A stretch of 64,000 bases of DNA from contig NZ_BDBK01000013.1 of NCBI RefSeq assembly GCF_001612945.1, positions 1 through 64,000 on the forward strand. Reading direction: 5' to 3'. Position 1 is the first letter of the stretch; every line of letters starts with the position of its first letter. The position numbers and the translations under genes are program-made. This DNA is from Nocardia inohanensis NBRC 100128. GTDB taxonomy: Bacteria > Actinomycetota > Actinomycetes > Mycobacteriales > Mycobacteriaceae. The notes beneath the pieces are model-generated. The model was not told the DNA's origin. It made no database searches and was given only the letters and a program-made list of their open reading frames with translations. Positions 16,724-24,766 of the stretch are shown in pieces.

Positions 16724-17689
16724 ATGCCCGTAATCTCGACCTCCGCCCTCACCCGCGCCGCACTCGGAGCCGCTGGGGCCGCGGTCGCCGGTATCGGATA
16801 CGCCTCGCTGATCGAACGCAACATGTTCACGCTGCGTGAGGCGACCCTGCCGGTACTGGAACCCGGAAAACCGTCCCTGCGCGTCCTGCACATCTCCGAC
16901 CTGCACATGATGCCCGGCCAGCAGTTGAAGCAGGCCTGGTTGCGCGAGCTGGATCGCTTGGAACCGGACCTGGTGGTCAACACCGGCGACAATCTGTCGC
17001 ATCAGAAGGCGGTGCCTTCGGTGGTGCAGTCGCTGGGTGGATTGCTGGGGCGCCCCGGCATTTTCGTATTCGGCAGCAATGACTATTTCGCGCCGGTGCC
17101 GAAGAATCCGCTGAAGTATTTCGACAAGAACCACAAGCGCGTCTTCGGCGATCCGCTGCCGTGGCAGGATCTGCGCGCCGCCTTCACCGAGCGCGGCTGG
17201 CTGGATCTGACCCATGTGCGCCGCGATATCGAGGTCTCCGGGGTGAAGATCTCGACCGCGGGCGTGGACGATCCGCACCTGAAGCGGGACCGCTACGACA
17301 CCGTCGCCGGTTCGCCGAATCCGTTGGCGGACTTGAGCATCGGACTCACCCACTCCCCCGAGCCGCGGGTGCTGGACCGGTTCGCGGCCGACGGCTACGA
17401 CCTGGTCATGGCGGGCCACACGCACGGCGGTCAGCTGGTGCTGCCCGGTTTCGGCGCGCTGGTCACCAATTGCGGCATCGATCGTTCGCGGGTGAAGGGC
17501 GCTTCCCGCTGGGGAGCCCATACCCGCCTGCATGTCTCGGCCGGTATCGGTACCTCGCCGTGGGCGCCGTACCGCTTCTGCTGCCGCCCGGAGGCGACCC
17601 TGCTGACGCTGGTCGGCGCACCGCCGAAGAAGCCGGCCGCGGAATCGGGCCGGGGGCGGACCACGTCGTCGGAGGCTGTCGCGCGTTGA
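16724..17689 (+). CDS. Membrane-anchored metallophosphoesterase (Rv3683 type)
   Basis: A 321-aa calcineurin-like phosphoesterase. One N-terminal hydrophobic segment (about 6-28) probably anchors it. The metal-binding blocks are D-L-H (HISDLHMMPG), G-D-N (VVNTGDNLSH), G-S-N-D in place of GNHE, and G-H-T-H-G-G-Q. It is the last gene of the Rv3667-Rv3683-like block. No Shine-Dalgarno is present. TATTCT at 16712-16717 is spaced so that transcription would begin at or next to ATG 16724, so the mRNA is probably leaderless. Confidence 0.88.
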   Translation: MPVISTSALTRAALGAAGAAVAGIGYASLIERNMFTLREATLPVLEPGKPSLRVLHISDLHMMPGQQLKQAWLRELDRLEPDLVVNTGDNLSHQKAVPSVVQSLGGLLGRPGIFVFGSNDYFAPVPKNPLKYFDKNHKRVFGDPLPWQDLRAAFTERGWLDLTHVRRDIEVSGVKISTAGVDDPHLKRDRYDTVAGSPNPLADLSIGLTHSPEPRVLDRFAADGYDLVMAGHTHGGQLVLPGFGALVTNCGIDRSRVKGASRWGAHTRLHVSAGIGTSPWAPYRFCCRPEATLLTLVGAPPKKPAAESGRGRTTSSEAVAR

Positions 17690-17742
17690 GCTGCTGCCGC
17701 GATATACAACGCGGTAGGTAGTCGTCAGTCAGGGGAGCAGTC

Positions 17743-18897
17743 GTGGCCAGTGGGAACGAGCGGAACGAAGGTGCGGGCGCGGGGCCCGATCCGAACTGGT
17801 GGCAGGGCGCGCCCGCGCCGGATTCGGCCTGGTCGAATCCGCAGCAGCCGACGCAGGACGGACCGCCGCCGGGTTACGGTGTGCCGCAACCGGATTCGGG
17901 GTGGCAGCCGGGGTATCAGCCGACCGCGCCGTTCCCGGGCGGGCCGTACGGGGCGGCGGATCCCACGCAGCAGTTCCAGCCGTCCGGGCCGAACCCGACG
18001 CAGCAGTTTTCGGGCGCGCCGGGTCCGGATCCGACGATGCGGTTCACCGGGCAGCAGCCGTACCAGGTGGGGCCGGGACCGTATGGCGGAGCGCCGGGTT
18101 ACGGTGGGCAGCCCGGTTACGGCGGCGGGTATCAGCAGCCGCCGGGCGGGGGTAAGCGAAAGATCTGGCTGTTCGCCGGAATCGGCGGGCTGGTGCTGGC
18201 CATCGTGATCGCGGTGGTCGCGGTGGCGCTGGTGCGGAATTCGAATGATCCTTCCGCGCAATCGAATACGACGCCGTCGCTGGTGAGCGCACTCACCACG
18301 GAGAAGTCGCCGGGCGCGAGCAAGCCGTCGGCGACACCGAAGCCGTCCGTCACCAAATCCGGCACGCCCGCGCCGGTGATTCCCGGGTATCAGACGGTGA
18401 CGATCCCGGAATTCGAAGCGGCGTACGACATTCCGAAGGATTGGACGATCGACAAGCAGGGCACCGGGGCGTTCGGGACCGGCACCGATCAGATCGTCGC
18501 CTTCGGCCTCTCGGAAGAGGGCGTGGACTACTGCACGGGGTACACCCGCACCACCGCCTTCGTCACCGATTCCGACGAGACCGACCTCGCCAAGGCCGCG
18601 GCGGATGTCGGCGCGCGCATGGCGAAGATCGGCTACGCGAATTCGACGGGCGCGAAACCCAGTACGTCGGAGAAGTTCTCGACCTCCGACGGCAAGCTCT
18701 CCGGCACGTTCGTCGAGCTCACCGGTAGCGCACCCGCACCCGCGGCGGGCTGCGCCTCCACCTACTCGATCTACACCTTCGCGTTCTCCACCAATCAGGG
18801 CGCTTACGTTTTCACGATCGTCGCGGATACTGGGGTCGACAAAGCGGTAGACAAGTCGCTCGCGAAGAAGATTCTCGCCAGCCTCCGCCCGATGTAG
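17743..18897 (+). CDS. Proline-rich membrane protein with exported C-terminal domain (paralogue 1)
   Basis: A 384-aa protein. Residues 1-140 are rich in Pro, Gly, Gln and Tyr (PGYGVPQPDSGWQPGYQP and similar) and should lie in the cytoplasm. One membrane helix (IWLFAGIGGLVLAIVIAVVAVALV) leads to a Ser/Thr/Pro linker and a folded outer domain. That domain contains two cysteines (DYCTGYT, GCASTYSIYTF) that may pair. GTG 17743 has AGGGGAG 5 nt upstream. Function is unknown. The architecture recalls mycobacterial proline-rich membrane proteins. The next gene is a tandem paralogue. Confidence 0.8.
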   Translation: MASGNERNEGAGAGPDPNWWQGAPAPDSAWSNPQQPTQDGPPPGYGVPQPDSGWQPGYQPTAPFPGGPYGAADPTQQFQPSGPNPTQQFSGAPGPDPTMRFTGQQPYQVGPGPYGGAPGYGGQPGYGGGYQQPPGGGKRKIWLFAGIGGLVLAIVIAVVAVALVRNSNDPSAQSNTTPSLVSALTTEKSPGASKPSATPKPSVTKSGTPAPVIPGYQTVTIPEFEAAYDIPKDWTIDKQGTGAFGTGTDQIVAFGLSEEGVDYCTGYTRTTAFVTDSDETDLAKAAADVGARMAKIGYANSTGAKPSTSEKFSTSDGKLSGTFVELTGSAPAPAAGCASTYSIYTFAFSTNQGAYVFTIVADTGVDKAVDKSLAKKILASLRPM

Positions 18898-18943
18898 CGG
18901 GCGGCCGGGCGGGGGCTCGACTCGTCCGACAGGGGGTCCGACG

Positions 18944-20005
18944 ATGACCAGTGGATTCGATGACCGGAAGCCGGAGCCCGGCAGCGAGGATCAGACCGCC
19001 AACTGGTGGCAGGGGGCGCCGGCGCCGGGGTCGCAATGGGATTCGCAGGCGCAACATCCGATCCAGCCGCCGGGATACGGTCCGCAGCCGAATCCCTATG
19101 GGGCGGGCGCGAATCCGCCGAGCGGGGCCAATCCCTATCCGTCCGGAGCGAATCCGCCGATTTCGGTCGATCCCGCACGGACGGGCGCGAATCCGTTCCA
19201 GACGGGCCCGAACCCCTATCAGACCGGTCCGGTGCCGTATCAGCCCGCACAGCCGCCCTACGGGGGCAATTACGGACCGCCGCCGGGCGGAAACAACCGA
19301 GTGTGGTGGTACGCCGGGATCGGCGCGCTCGTGGTGGCGCTCGTCGCGGTGGTGGCGGTGGTGCTGGTGACCCGGGATTCGGGCACCGGCGCCCTGCCCG
19401 CCACCTCCACCTCGGCGGCCGCGACCACCACGTCCAAGCCGCGCACCAGCACGCCCACCACCACGCCCTCGTCGAGCCAGTCGCCGCGGATCCCCGGCTA
19501 TCAGGTGGTCGTCCCGGCCGGCACCAAGGCGGCCTGGGATGTGCCGTCGGACTGGGCCATCGATCAAACCGCGAACGGGTGGGGTTCCGGCTCCGACCGG
19601 ATCACGGTCGCGGGGCTGGCGCAGGAGGGCGTCGGCTACTGCCCGAACTATGTGCGCAGCAATATGTTCCTGAGCACCAGCACGCTCTCCGATCCCGCCG
19701 CGGCCGCGACCGATATCGGCAAACGCATGGCCAAGCTCGGCTGGGAGACCTTGACCTCGGTCGATTCGGGGGCGCCCGAATCCTTCAGTTCCTCCGACAA
19801 CGCGCTGCACGGCAGCTTCGTGGAGACCTCGGGCGCGTTCACCCCACCCGATCCCAGCTGCGCCAAAACCTATTCGATCTACACCTTCGCCGTCTCCGGC
19901 GGCGAGGGCGCACTGGTCCTCACCATCGCCGCCGACACCGGCGTGGACCGGGCCGTGGACCGTGATTTCGCCCGCCGCCTACTCGCCACTTTTCGACTGC
20001 TTTAG
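18944..20005 (+). CDS. Proline-rich membrane protein with exported C-terminal domain (paralogue 2)
   Basis: A 353-aa tandem paralogue of the preceding gene. It shares the opening NWWQGAPAPGSQW, an Asn/Pro/Tyr-rich repeat region (many NPxQTGPNPYQTGP-like units) and one membrane helix (VWWYAGIGALVVALVAVVAV). The outer domain has the matching cysteines (GYCPNYV, SCAKTYSIYTF) and ends DTGVDRAVDRDFARRLL. AGGGGGT precedes ATG 18944. The 46-nt gap suggests one operon. No function is assigned. Confidence 0.8.
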   Translation: MTSGFDDRKPEPGSEDQTANWWQGAPAPGSQWDSQAQHPIQPPGYGPQPNPYGAGANPPSGANPYPSGANPPISVDPARTGANPFQTGPNPYQTGPVPYQPAQPPYGGNYGPPPGGNNRVWWYAGIGALVVALVAVVAVVLVTRDSGTGALPATSTSAAATTTSKPRTSTPTTTPSSSQSPRIPGYQVVVPAGTKAAWDVPSDWAIDQTANGWGSGSDRITVAGLAQEGVGYCPNYVRSNMFLSTSTLSDPAAAATDIGKRMAKLGWETLTSVDSGAPESFSSSDNALHGSFVETSGAFTPPDPSCAKTYSIYTFAVSGGEGALVLTIAADTGVDRAVDRDFARRLLATFRLL

Positions 20006-20070
20006 GGCATCTGACCAGCCGATTTAACTGTTCCGCCGACGGTGCGCTAAGCTACTTCACGTTCACTTCA

Positions 20071-20145
<75 letters not shown>

Positions 20146-20164
20146 GTGTTGGTTGAGACACAGC

Positions 20165-20203
20165 AGTAGGGCCCTGGTCATTCACTTGATCGGGGCCCTT
20201 ACT
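20165..20203 (+). terminator. Hairpin after tRNA-Pro
   Basis: AGTAGGGCCC pairs with GGGCCCTTACT with one bulged T. It is probably the tRNA terminator. Confidence 0.6.
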
Positions 20204-20294
20204 CGTTTCCGCCCAGCGCACCGCCCGCGAATACGAAAACCGGCAGCCGAATTCGATTCGACCGCCGGCGACGTGAAGTTTTATCCGCGTGGGA

Positions 20295-20768
20295 TCAGGG
20301 CAGCACCTGCGGAATGACATCCGGTGCGATGGCGCCGACGATCAAGCCGACCAGCGCGCCCTGGAATGCCGGGCCGAGCGCGCACAGCGGGACCAGCAGA
20401 ATGCCGACAATGGTGGCGGCGCAGACGACCGCACCGAATACCGCGCCGACAATCGCACCGGCGGCCGCGCCATTGCCGAGCGGATCATGGTTGGCCGCAT
20501 TCGGATTGGTGGCGATCTCCGAGGCGACCGCATCCACCTCGGGCTGCGCGGCCTCCGGAGCGGCGGGCTGCGCGGCCTCCAGTGCGATGGGCTGCGCGGC
20601 GTCGAGGGCCTGCGGGGCCGCCGCCAGCTGCACCACGGGGGCGGTCTGCGGAGCGAGCTCCGGGGCCTCGGCATTGGCCTGACCGGCGCCGGTGACGGCC
20701 GCCGCCACCGCGAGCGGCAGCACCGCGACGAGAGCTTTACGACCGAAATTGCCGATGGTCCGACGCAT
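20295..20768 (-). CDS. Secreted Ala-rich protein of unknown function
   Basis: A 157-aa protein with a classical signal peptide (MRRTIGNFGRKALVAVLPLAV, cleavage likely after GQANA). The following low-complexity stretch contains repeated AAQP units. The last 60 residues have two hydrophobic, glycine-rich segments (GAAAGAIVGAVFGAVVCAATI and FQGALVGLIVGAIAPDVIP). The second of two ATGs is chosen because GGAGG lies 9 nt before it and directly abuts the first. The family is unrecognised; small exported proteins of this build are common in Nocardia-type genomes. Confidence 0.7.
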   Translation of the reverse strand: MRRTIGNFGRKALVAVLPLAVAAAVTGAGQANAEAPELAPQTAPVVQLAAAPQALDAAQPIALEAAQPAAPEAAQPEVDAVASEIATNPNAANHDPLGNGAAAGAIVGAVFGAVVCAATIVGILLVPLCALGPAFQGALVGLIVGAIAPDVIPQVLP

Positions 20769-20953
20769 GATATTCATCCTCCAGAACCCCCCTGCACGCG
20801 GAATTCGATGGCGTGCAGAACATTTAAGCGTTGCGAATTACAACGCCCAATTTGTATCCGATACCGGTCGCCGAATCAAGTCCCGATACCGTTTATGTGC
20901 GCGAGCGGGAATTGTGTTGCACAACACCGGCAATGACCGATACGACGACCGAT

Positions 20954-22738
20954 TCAGTCGTCCACTTCGACGCCGTAATGTCGAGCCAGCGCGGCCAGAC
21001 CGGTGGGATACCCCTGACCGACGGCGCGCAGTCGCCAATCCTCGTCCCGCGGATACAACTCGGCCAGCAGCAAAGTGCGTTCCTCGGTCGCCGCATCGAG
21101 GGTGGCGCGTGCGAAAGTACCGGATTCCGGGCCCGGATCGACCTCGATTTCGATGGGGCCGACATCACCGAATCGGCGCTCGGGATCCCCCAGCGCGGCC
21201 GCGATGACTATGCGGCGGCAATGCCCGGGTAGGTCTTCCAGATCCACGCTGACCCCTTGCTCGCTGGGTCCATCCACGGTCAGCCGGGCGCCCCGGGTCT
21301 CGGGCTGGTTGTAGAACACGAAATCCGAATCGGCTGCCACGCGGTCGTTTTCGTCCACCAGGAAGGCCACCAGATCGACCTCGGCGGCGCCGTGCTGCGG
21401 CCAGCCCGCGCGCACGGACCACTGCGCGCCATGGGTGGCGACCGGCAGGTCCACCACCTGCCCGCGGCTGAGCACGATCGGCTCGCGAGGGCCGTCGCCG
21501 GGAGTGCTGTGCATAGCTGGTGCCTGGCCCCTCGGTGCGTCGGGTTCGCCGGCGGCCTCCAGCAGCTCGAGCCCCCAGATCGGGAGCCCGATATCGGCCG
21601 CCTTCTTCCACCGCTGATCATTCTCCGCACCCGGCAGGGCGAGCACATCGGTGACCCCCGCGGACATATTCACCGCCGAGGAGCCGCCGAGTTCGGTTAT
21701 CCGGCGGCGTATTTCGGCGGCCTGCCGATGCGTGCCGCCGAGCACCAGCACCCGGCGGCCGTTCAGCGGCCCCGCCGGTGTGGATTCCATAGCGCGGCCC
21801 GGACTCGGAACCCGCTGTCCGGCATCGCCTTTCCGCACGCCAGGCTGTATCGCGGCGAGCAATTCCAGGAATCGCGCTTCATCCACGACAGGTGTGCCGT
21901 GCTGTCGCGCCTTGCCCGCCTTGTTCGAACTTGAAGCGGGACGATTGGTCACCAGCAGACTGGTCAAGCGGCTGACGTTCCCGGTCACATCGAGCCCCGC
22001 AGCTTCGGCGCGATCGACCAATTCATTCCGATCCATCCCGGTCTCACCACTGAACGCGACCTTCATCCCCTGAATCAGCGCGCCACGCTCCTCGAATCGC
22101 CCCGGATACGCGAATGCGCACGGCGCCTTGGCCTTCCCTCGCCACAAATGCCGATTCGCATCCTTCGGCGGGCAATCCAGCAGCGGCGGCGGCACCCCCA
22201 GCCAAGCCGCATCCCCGATCAACCCGCGCAACACCCCCACCAGTACGCGAGTGTCATCCAACGCGTCATGCGCCCGCAATTGCGCGATCCCGTAATGCGC
22301 AGCCAAACTCCCCAGCTTGTAATCCGCTGTCGGCGGCGCCACCCGTCGCGCCAATGCCAAGGTGCACAGCCGCGAGGAAACCGGCAGCACCGCCCCACTT
22401 CGCCGGAATTCCCCCGCCAGAAAGTCGTAATCGAACCGAGCATTATGCGCGACCATCACCCGCCCCTCCAACAACCCGGCCAGCCGCCCCCGCACCGCCC
22501 CGAAATCCGGTGCTCCACGCAACTTCTCCCGCGTCAACCCATGCACATGCACCGGGCCGGGATCACACCCCGGATCAACCAGCGAATAGAACTCCTCCGC
22601 CACACCCCCTGCCGCATCCAGCCGCAACGCCGCCACCGACAGCACGCGATCCGTCCCCGAGCTCAACCCGGACGTCTCGACATCCACCACCGTGACTGTT
22701 TCCAGCCCGATCCCACCGACCCACGAATTCCCTTGCAC
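20954..22738 (-). CDS. DEDDh exonuclease fused to two BRCT domains and a TerD domain
   Basis: A 594-aa four-domain protein. Residues 12-175 are an RNase T/DnaQ-type 3'-5' exonuclease with Asp19-x-Glu21 (VVDVETSG), His98...Asp103 (AHNARFDYDFL) and His157/Asp162 (RAHDALDDT), so the catalytic set is complete. Residues 225-295 and 326-396 look like BRCT modules (MKVAFSGETGMDRNELVDRAEAAG; RRVLVLGGTHRQAAEIRRRITELGG). Residues 421-594 match TerD, the Ca2+-binding tellurite/stress domain (DLVAFLVDENDRV, DFVFYNQPE). A link between nucleic-acid processing and the Ter stress response is suggested. The GTG 22738 start is the only candidate before the conserved region and lacks a clear RBS. Confidence 0.85.
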   Translation of the reverse strand: MQGNSWVGGIGLETVTVVDVETSGLSSGTDRVLSVAALRLDAAGGVAEEFYSLVDPGCDPGPVHVHGLTREKLRGAPDFGAVRGRLAGLLEGRVMVAHNARFDYDFLAGEFRRSGAVLPVSSRLCTLALARRVAPPTADYKLGSLAAHYGIAQLRAHDALDDTRVLVGVLRGLIGDAAWLGVPPPLLDCPPKDANRHLWRGKAKAPCAFAYPGRFEERGALIQGMKVAFSGETGMDRNELVDRAEAAGLDVTGNVSRLTSLLVTNRPASSSNKAGKARQHGTPVVDEARFLELLAAIQPGVRKGDAGQRVPSPGRAMESTPAGPLNGRRVLVLGGTHRQAAEIRRRITELGGSSAVNMSAGVTDVLALPGAENDQRWKKAADIGLPIWGLELLEAAGEPDAPRGQAPAMHSTPGDGPREPIVLSRGQVVDLPVATHGAQWSVRAGWPQHGAAEVDLVAFLVDENDRVAADSDFVFYNQPETRGARLTVDGPSEQGVSVDLEDLPGHCRRIVIAAALGDPERRFGDVGPIEIEVDPGPESGTFARATLDAATEERTLLLAELYPRDEDWRLRAVGQGYPTGLAALARHYGVEVDD

Positions 22739-22858
22739 GAGCGAACCATCGGCGTATCAAGGCGACACGTTCCCCGCGCTCGGCCAACACGCCGCACGGA
22801 TAGAAGTACTGACCGGAGCGTTCTACCCGGTCCGTATTCAGCAGACTTCCAGCCGAAG

Positions 22859-23203
22859 TCAGGATGCCTTGCGCTGGTCGTCGTTCTCATGGTGTGCGAT
22901 TACGGCTAGCAACTCGGTCACCCAGGCGGGCCGGGGAGTGCCGGTACCCGCGGTGGCAATGTCGCGTTCGATCAGCGAACGGATGTACCCAGACTGCGAC
23001 ATACCCAGGGCGGTGGCTCGCGCCTTGCAGGCCTTGTCGAGTTCGTAGGGCATTTTGATGGATCGGGGAACATAAACAGGCTCGGCGTCGGGGCCCACGG
23101 TAATGCCAAGGTCTGCCTCGCTCACCGAATCGACGGTGAATTCGAGACGGTCGATCATGGCGGCCATCTCGTCGGGAGTCATGTTGTCCAACGGGTCAGT
23201 CAT
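22859..23203 (-). CDS. Small CopG/RHH-like putative antitoxin
   Basis: A 114-aa protein. The acidic N-terminal part (MTDPLDNMTPDEMAAMIDRLEF) is followed by a segment typical of ribbon-helix-helix antitoxins: YVPRSIKMPYELDKACKARATALGMSQSGYIRSLIERDIA. ATG 23203 is supported by GGGAGG 9 nt upstream. The upstream gene's stop lies inside this gene's first codons (8-bp overlap), so the two are coupled. The order is partner gene first, then RHH protein. It is a toxin-antitoxin-like pair of no family I recognise. Confidence 0.65.
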   Translation of the reverse strand: MTDPLDNMTPDEMAAMIDRLEFTVDSVSEADLGITVGPDAEPVYVPRSIKMPYELDKACKARATALGMSQSGYIRSLIERDIATAGTGTPRPAWVTELLAVIAHHENDDQRKAS

Positions 23204-23390
23204 TGCGTGTCGCCTCCCATTTCTCCAATGCGGCGGTCTGGTCCGGGTCGAGGTAGCGGGCCGCGTACACCTCGATGTCGCGGTCTTTGCGACGGGCGTA
23301 GACCGCGGTCGGGGTGCCGTTCTCGGCACGCCCCCACAGTATGAACGTCATCAACCCGGTCGCCGGGTCAGTCGCGGTACGAAACCACAC
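23196..23390 (-). CDS. Small protein, candidate toxin partner
   Basis: About 64 aa: it starts VWFRTATDPATGLMTFILWG, has a basic middle (YARRKDRDIEVYAARY) and ends TAALEKWEATRND. TTG 23420 and ATG 23351 are alternative starts. It overlaps the RHH-like gene by 8 bp downstream and the 43-codon frame upstream by about 23 bp. The family is not recognised. The toxin role is inferred only from size, basic character and coupling to an RHH-like gene. Confidence 0.45.
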   Translation of the reverse strand: MWFRTATDPATGLMTFILWGRAENGTPTAVYARRKDRDIEVYAARYLDPDQTAALEKWEATRND

Positions 23391-23499
23391 CGGGCGGTTC
23401 GCGGCTGATCCACGCCTCAACGACGTCGAATACGTCGTCGGGGTCTACCCCGTAGCGTTCGAGCATCTTTGCCAGCGCCCAGAACCATTCGACCGCCAC
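23368..23499 (-). CDS. 43-aa ORF upstream of the toxin-like gene
   Basis: GTG 23499 opens a frame reading VAVEWFWALAKMLERYGVDP, then DDVFDVVEAWISREPPGVVS and a TGA. A TAG lies four codons upstream of the start. The composition looks coding (amphipathic, acidic). It may be a separate small gene. It could also be the 5' part of the downstream gene separated by a frameshift, because the two frames overlap and would join into one protein of about 100 aa. Confidence 0.35.
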   Translation of the reverse strand: MAVEWFWALAKMLERYGVDPDDVFDVVEAWISREPPGVVSYRD

Positions 23500-23636
23500 A
23501 CCTTGAGACTACACCCGAGACTACCGCTGGGGATTACTCTGCTCCGACAGGCGCGTAAGCGATACCGAGATCAGTTTCGCGGGGGATCTCAAGCTTGGCG
23601 CTGCCTCGAAAGTCGGTTGTCCAGGAATCACCATGT

Positions 23637-24665
23637 CTACAGGTCCGACCAGATGTCGGGCGGCACCACCGTGCGGGCACGGCCGTAGCTGTCGAGGATG
23701 CGGCCGAGCAGTTTCTCGTGACGGAGGGTGATGGTGCGTTCGGCGATCACGAGTTCGGGATGGCTTGCTGCCAAATGGCTTTCGAAGCGCGCTACCTCTG
23801 CGACGGAGTGCAGGTTGGCCTGTACTACCAGGTTGTGAGTACCGCTGACGGCGGCGCAGTTGCGGGTCTGCGGTAGTCGGATCAGGGCGTAGCCGAGTTC
23901 GGGTAGTGCGGCGGCCGGTGCGGTTGCCCAGAAAGTGACCGCCACCGGCCAGCCGCCGAGGGGGCGGGCGAAATCGCAGCGGAAGGCGAGCAGTCCCAGG
24001 CGGATCAGTTCGTCTATGCGGCGCTTCACCGTTGATCCGCTGGTGCCCACGGCGGTGGCGATCGCGGTGTGGGTGGACCTGCCGTCGTCGGCCAGCCGGG
24101 TGAGGATGGCGCGATCCAGTTCGTCGAATACCCGGCGCTGCGGGAACGAGGAGGCGGCCGGGACCGGGGTGCGGAGCTGGTCGCGCTGGCCGGGGGCGAG
24201 GGCGTCGATGCGCCAGCTGCCGCCTTCGGCGAACCAGTGCGTGACGATCCGGGTTCGGACGGCGGTCAGGTGCGGCAGGGTCGGCAGTACATCGAGGGTG
24301 TAGTGCGAGAACTGCGCGAAGTCACGGGCGGCCACGGTGGCCAGGATCCGGTCGCTGCCGCCGGCGCGTTCGAGGGTGAGCATCTGCGGGTGTTCGGCCA
24401 AGGCTCGCACCACGGCATCGGTTTCCCCTGTCGCGCAGTCGATGTGGACGAAGGCGGCGCAGCACAGGTCGAACATGGCGGGACCCGGCGAAGCGCACAC
24501 CCACGCCTCGCCGCGATCGCTCAGCCGCTGCCAGCGCCGGGCCACGGTCACCGGATCGACATCCAGGACGCCGCCGAGTTCGGTCCAGGAAGCGCGCGGG
24601 CGCAGCTGGAGGGCATTGATCAGAGCAAGATCGTCTTCATTGAGCAGCTCGGCGAAATCCTGCAT
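23637..24665 (-). CDS. Lrp/AsnC-family regulator with two HTH-ligand units
   Basis: A 342-aa protein made of two AsnC-type halves. HTH 1 lies at about 10-55 (LALINALQLRPRASWTELGG) with a ligand-domain-like stretch to 155. HTH 2 lies at about 183-228 (LDRAILTRLADDGRSTHTAI, TVKRRIDELIRLGLL) with a second ligand domain. It diverges from the lactate 2-monooxygenase gene across 101 bp, so it is the likely regulator of that gene. The effector is unknown; an organic or amino acid would fit the family. Confidence 0.85.
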   Translation of the reverse strand: MQDFAELLNEDDLALINALQLRPRASWTELGGVLDVDPVTVARRWQRLSDRGEAWVCASPGPAMFDLCCAAFVHIDCATGETDAVVRALAEHPQMLTLERAGGSDRILATVAARDFAQFSHYTLDVLPTLPHLTAVRTRIVTHWFAEGGSWRIDALAPGQRDQLRTPVPAASSFPQRRVFDELDRAILTRLADDGRSTHTAIATAVGTSGSTVKRRIDELIRLGLLAFRCDFARPLGGWPVAVTFWATAPAAALPELGYALIRLPQTRNCAAVSGTHNLVVQANLHSVAEVARFESHLAASHPELVIAERTITLRHEKLLGRILDSYGRARTVVPPDIWSDL

Positions 24666-24766
24666 TCATCCCGCCTCTGTGAGAGCTTCCTGCGATTTGG
24701 GCAGGTTCGATGCCGAGTATTTCACTATTGCGGGAGCGGCATCCACGAGAGGGAGACATCGGCGTC

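Noticed and set aside
22859..23420. Assignment of the cassette to a named toxin-antitoxin family (HicAB, BrnTA, VapBC)
   Set aside because: Neither protein shows the diagnostic motifs of these families; only an RHH-like segment is visible.
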